Of a stretch of DNA of 8,395 bases, positions 5,334 to 8,395 are shown piece after piece (within the stretch, counting starts at the first letter, position 1; each line of letters opens with the position of its first letter). Both the position numbers and the translations under genes were made by a program. The notes under the pieces are model-generated. The model made no database searches. It saw only the letters and a program-made list of their open reading frames with translations, and was not told the DNA's origin. Source of the stretch: an uncultured Spongiibacteraceae bacterium (GTDB lineage: Bacteria; Pseudomonadota; Gammaproteobacteria; Pseudomonadales; Dasaniaceae); the NCBI GenBank assembly GCA_937969395.1, contig CALBVI010000080.1:1-8395 (forward strand), in the 5' to 3' direction.

Positions 5334-6527
5334 ATGCGATATTTTTTATTGGCTTTTTTGTTGGGTCTTTATTCCTGTTCAATAATCCAAGATAGAAGTT
5401 TTTCAGCTCTCCAACTAAAAGCTAGTGATGGTGATAGGCAGGCGCAATATGACCTTGGCTATCGCTACCGCAAAGGTATCGGTGTTCAACAAGATGATGA
5501 GAAAGCATTTTATTGGTTTTCTAAATCAGCAGACCAAGGTTTAATTGATGGGTTTCATTATGTAGGTTGGATGTATAGCAACGGCAAAGGCGTAGAGCTG
5601 GATCATCGAAAAGGATTTTATTGGGAATTAAAAGGTGCTGAAAAAGGCCAGGTCAAATCCGAAGCTAATGTCGGCAATATGTACATGCGAGGCAACGGTG
5701 TCAATAAAAACTATACACTTGGGATGGAGTGGTTACATAAGTCAGCAGCAAAAAATAATGCTCATGCACAAAATTCTATAGGTATTGTTTATCGAGAAGG
5801 TTTAGGTGTTAAGCAAGATGATGAGCAGGCGTTTCAGTGGTATTTGAAAGCTGCAAAACAAGGCGAGCCAGCAGCTCAAAGTAATATTGCGTCACTTTAC
5901 ATGAACGGAGAGGGTGCCGAAAAAAATATTAAGAAAGCATTATATTGGAAGAAAAAATGTGTTGATCAAAATTTTCCTATTTGTTTGTATGAATATGCGC
6001 TTTGGCATAGAAATGGAATAGGTGTTGAGAAAAACCATAAAACTGCTTTCGAGTTATTCTCAAAGGCTGCAGAGCAAGGTCACGCCCCGTCAGTCAATTA
6101 TATTGGGGTTATGTATGATAACGGCCAATTTGTCAGTCTCGATTACGATAAGGCTATGGCTTGGTTTTTAAAGGCCGCAACAAAGGGTGATAAGCATGCT
6201 CAGAATAATATTGGATTAATGTATCGTTCAGGTCGAGGTGTTAAAAAAGACTATCAAAAAGCGCTTGATTGGTTTAAAAAAGCGCAGAAAAATGGAGATA
6301 TAAGCGCCAATACCAATATAGGAGTTTTGTATTTTGAAGGTCTTGGCGTGGTTAAAAATTATGATGAAGCGATTAAATGGTTTATCAAAGCTGCCGAACT
6401 TGGCGACATTAAGGCTCAGATGTTGTTAGTCAAGTTATATCGAGAGGGAAAGGTTATACCGCAGGATACGGAGAAATCAATTTATTGGTTTAAGAAGGTA
6501 ATGAAGGGCAAAGTATTAAGAGGTTAA
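5334..6527 (+). CDS. Sel1-repeat (TPR-like) probable lipoprotein
   Basis: This 397-residue protein is nearly all Sel1 repeats, alpha-helical hairpins that act as protein-binding scaffolds. Residues 1-15 form a short hydrophobic signal ending in L-Y-S-C15, a plausible lipobox, so the mature protein is probably a lipoprotein facing the periplasm. From residue 30 to 389 there are exactly ten contiguous 36-residue repeats without insertions. Each follows A-x-x-G-x-x-x-A-x-x-x-I/L-G-x-x-Y-x-x-G-x-G-V-x-x-D/N-x-x-K-A-x-x-W-F-x-K-A. Repeats 5 and 6 are the most divergent and hold the only two mature cysteines besides C15 (C209 and C217). Only eight residues follow the last repeat, and no enzymatic domain is present. 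The start at 5334 has a weak GGA six to eight bases upstream. Sel1 proteins often serve in signalling, envelope stress or secretion-effector roles, but nothing in the sequence picks one. The gene converges on hflC, with a shared terminator between them. Confidence 0.93.
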   Translation: MRYFLLAFLLGLYSCSIIQDRSFSALQLKASDGDRQAQYDLGYRYRKGIGVQQDDEKAFYWFSKSADQGLIDGFHYVGWMYSNGKGVELDHRKGFYWELKGAEKGQVKSEANVGNMYMRGNGVNKNYTLGMEWLHKSAAKNNAHAQNSIGIVYREGLGVKQDDEQAFQWYLKAAKQGEPAAQSNIASLYMNGEGAEKNIKKALYWKKKCVDQNFPICLYEYALWHRNGIGVEKNHKTAFELFSKAAEQGHAPSVNYIGVMYDNGQFVSLDYDKAMAWFLKAATKGDKHAQNNIGLMYRSGRGVKKDYQKALDWFKKAQKNGDISANTNIGVLYFEGLGVVKNYDEAIKWFIKAAELGDIKAQMLLVKLYREGKVIPQDTEKSIYWFKKVMKGKVLRG

Positions 6528-6607
6528 TTAAGCTTACAAGAAATTAAAATGTTAGATGATGAGGTTTTTTTGTAACTGCGGAAGTTAACTAAAGATATTC
6601 TGAAAAT

Positions 6608-6647
6608 AACATTATAGGGTTGCATCGTTATGCAACCCTATAATGTT
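6608..6647. terminator. Strong bidirectional intrinsic terminator
   Basis: A perfect 18-bp inverted repeat (6608-6625 and 6630-6647) encloses the four-base loop CGTT; its core arm is GGGTTGCAT / ATGCAACCC. On the minus strand the stem is followed by TTATTTTC, a good U tract, and it starts seven bases after the hflC stop codon. On the plus strand TTTAT follows, a weaker tract, and it lies 80 bases after the Sel1 gene. It is placed as expected for convergent genes. Confidence 0.9.
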
Positions 6648-6653
6648 TATCAA

Positions 6654-7625
6654 TTACTTAGTGTCAGGTGTCATACCCTTTAGGTACTTAAACAAATCAC
6701 TATCTGTAGATAGTACCAGCGTTGTACTGTCGCCGATCATATCGGGGTAGGCAGCCATGCTTCGAGTGAATTCATAGAATTCTACTGACTCTTTACTTTG
6801 ATTGTAGGCTTGCGCATAAATCTCAGTTGCTTTTGCATCAGCCACACCGCGAATCTCTTCCACTTCTCGATAAGCTTCAGATTGTATTTTGTTTAGCTCG
6901 CGAACCCGATTGCCTCGTATTCTTGCTGCTTCACCATTACCTTCTGACAGAAAACGCTCTGCAATTTGACGACGTTCACTAATCATGCGGTCGTAGATTT
7001 TTGGTCGTACGCTTTCGTTGTAGTTGATCCGTTTAAAGCGAATGTCGAGTAACTCGATACCAAACACACCAACTTTTTCTGCGGCAGCGGCAAAGATTTC
7101 TTGCTCGACTAATTTACGTCCTTTTTCAATCGGCACGAGAGCGCCCATATCGGCATCTTGATCTGTCGTTGACAGTGTGGCGTCACGCAATGGCACGCGA
7201 TCCTTAGAGGTGCGGATAATCTCAATCAGCTCGTGTTTGGCGACGGCATTGCGGGTTTCACTACCAAGAATGTCATCCAGTCTTGATTGTGCGCTGCGCT
7301 CATCACGCAAGCGTAAAAAATACTGTAACGGATCAACAATGCGCCAGCGAGCAAACAGATCAACTGAAATGTACAGTTTATCTTTAGTTGGCATATCTGA
7401 TGGTGCGCCATCCCATTCCAGTACGCGCTTATCAATAGGATTAATTTCTTGTACGAAAGGAATTTTGAATTTAAGACCAGCCTCAACAACGGGCTCGCCA
7501 ACCGGCTTACCAAATTGAGTAATGATAACTTGTTCGACTTCATCAACGGTGTAAATTGAATTGAAAAATACAAAAGCACCGATGGCAACAATCAACAATA
7601 ATACAAACTGTTTAATGCTATTCAT
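6654..7625 (-). CDS. hflC: HflC, band-7 subunit of the FtsH modulator complex
   Basis: HflC pairs with HflK in the inner membrane and forms a large SPFH-family cage around FtsH, controlling access of substrates to that protease. The 323-residue protein has one N-terminal membrane segment (about 5-22), a band-7 domain (about 24-200; YTVDEVEQVIITQFGKPVG, later GIELLDIRFKRINY), and then a long charged helix (about 203-275; ISERRQIAERFLSEGNGEAA, then EEIRGVADAKATEIYAQAY). The HflC-type tail follows (FYEFTRSMAAYPD, then TTLVLSTDSDLFKYL). The start ATG shares its A with the HflK stop (TAATG) and is preceded by AAGGAG seven bases upstream, so it is both coupled and independently loadable. A strong terminator follows immediately, making it the last gene of its operon. 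It is clearly HflC family; whether it is the main copy or a second paralogue cannot be told here. Confidence 0.93.
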   Translation of the reverse strand: MNSIKQFVLLLIVAIGAFVFFNSIYTVDEVEQVIITQFGKPVGEPVVEAGLKFKIPFVQEINPIDKRVLEWDGAPSDMPTKDKLYISVDLFARWRIVDPLQYFLRLRDERSAQSRLDDILGSETRNAVAKHELIEIIRTSKDRVPLRDATLSTTDQDADMGALVPIEKGRKLVEQEIFAAAAEKVGVFGIELLDIRFKRINYNESVRPKIYDRMISERRQIAERFLSEGNGEAARIRGNRVRELNKIQSEAYREVEEIRGVADAKATEIYAQAYNQSKESVEFYEFTRSMAAYPDMIGDSTTLVLSTDSDLFKYLKGMTPDTK

Positions 7626-8395
7626 TATTGAGCTCCTTTCTGAGCGTCAAGGTTGAGTAAGGGCAGTAAGCCAGTCATTTCATCATCAACCAAAATTTTA
7701 GATTGGATGCTCGGTATTACGTCTTGCATAGTTTCAATGTAGATACGACGACGTGTTACTTCAGGTGCTTTTTGATATTCAGTAAATAAGGCATTGAATC
7801 GTGCAGCATCACCTTCCGCTTCGTTAATACGCTTAAGTCTGTAACCGTCCGCCTCGCGAATACGCTGATCTTTTTCACCTTCGGCTAAGGGAATAACTTT
7901 GTTGTATTCTCTGCGGGCTTCATTGATCAGTTTTTCTTTTGATTGCTGAGCTTGGTTAACTTCGTTAAATGATTCTTGCACGGGTCTAGGTGGATTAATA
8001 TTTTTTAGCTGTACCTGATCAATACTGATGCCCATCACATACTTACTCGACAACTCCTGCATTTTGACGAGGGCATCGACTTCAATTTCTTGGCGTCCGA
8101 TGGTGATAACTTCATCGACGGTTCTATCACCGACAACTTCTCTCATTACTGATTCAGAAACATAACGCAGTGTTTCACCAGGCTCACGTACTTCGAATAA
8201 GAATTTAACCGGGTCTGATATACGGTATTGAACGACCCACTCGACGAGTGCAGCGTTAAGGTCACCAGTAACCATCTGTGTTTCAAGGCCATTGCGAGTC
8301 CCTTGATAGGGGTTGGTCGCGCCAGGGGTTACAAAACCGAACTCTTGCTTTAACTGCCGTTTAACCGGAACAATCACTGCGTTATCAACGCCTAG
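7625..8395 (-). CDS. hflK: HflK, band-7 subunit of the FtsH modulator complex (N-terminus outside window)
   Basis: This is the partner of HflC; the two form the periplasm-facing HflKC assembly around FtsH. The frame runs off the right edge, leaving 256 residues and missing the cytoplasmic leader, membrane segment and start of the band-7 domain. The visible part holds the rest of the band-7 domain (MVTGDLNAALVEWVVQYRIS, then DPVKFLFEV and GISIDQVQLKNINPP). A charged coiled region follows (about 148-200), then the HflK C-terminal signature EYQKAPEVTRRRIYIETMQ with a short LLPLLNLD tail. The GTG at 8377 is not the true start because the frame is open upstream and the membrane anchor would be missing. 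The tail lacks the long glycine-rich extension of some HflK proteins. It overlaps hflC by one base. Confidence 0.93.
   Translation of the reverse strand, partial: LGVDNAVIVPVKRQLKQEFGFVTPGATNPYQGTRNGLETQMVTGDLNAALVEWVVQYRISDPVKFLFEVREPGETLRYVSESVMREVVGDRTVDEVITIGRQEIEVDALVKMQELSSKYVMGISIDQVQLKNINPPRPVQESFNEVNQAQQSKEKLINEARREYNKVIPLAEGEKDQRIREADGYRLKRINEAEGDAARFNALFTEYQKAPEVTRRRIYIETMQDVIPSIQSKILVDDEMTGLLPLLNLDAQKGAQ
7633..7638 (-). promoter_or_regulatory. Ribosome binding site of hflC
   Basis: Read on the minus strand, AAGGAG lies seven bases before the hflC ATG and within the last codons of hflK. Together with the TAATG junction it supports the chosen hflC start. Confidence 0.8.

Noticed and set aside
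7177..7591. Open frames on both strands inside hflC (7177-7518 +, 7226-7591 -)
   Set aside because: They are shadows of a well-conserved HflC coding sequence.

Overview
The window looks like a chromosomal segment of a moderately AT-rich, probably marine, Gram-negative gammaproteobacterium. This rests on a TonB-dependent outer-membrane receptor, exported c-type cytochromes, Sec signal peptides, a lipoprotein signal, and an hflK-hflC pair. No ribosomal or other taxonomic marker is present, so the assignment is an inference. There are seven protein genes, two of them cut by the window edges. I see no tRNA, rRNA, CRISPR array, transposase or integrase.

Left block (2-3570, + strand): the end of a TonB-dependent receptor, a signal-peptide-bearing Asp-box (BNR) beta-propeller protein, and a membrane-anchored TlpA-like thioredoxin. 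They run head to tail with a 43-bp gap and then an overlap, so they look like one operon. The propeller protein carries a C-x-C-C cluster and a C-P-H-H-G motif, which suit metal binding or redox chemistry better than sialidase activity. The three together could be an outer-membrane uptake or periplasmic metal/thiol-handling cassette. This is the best candidate for an under-described system here.

Middle (3571-5333): a gene-free stretch of about 510 bp holds two short tandem repeats and several AT-rich palindromes. It is followed by a secreted protein that fuses an N-terminal three-repeat ricin-B-like beta-trefoil to two c-type cytochrome domains. Its real start is very likely a TTG codon with a perfect Shine-Dalgarno sequence. 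An 89-bp gap with a long imperfect hairpin follows.

Right (5334-8395): a lipoprotein-like protein made almost entirely of ten contiguous 36-residue Sel1 repeats (+ strand) converges on an hflK-hflC operon (- strand). A strong 18-bp-stem bidirectional terminator separates them. HflK is truncated by the right edge. HflK and HflC overlap by one base and form the band-7 complex that modulates the FtsH membrane protease.
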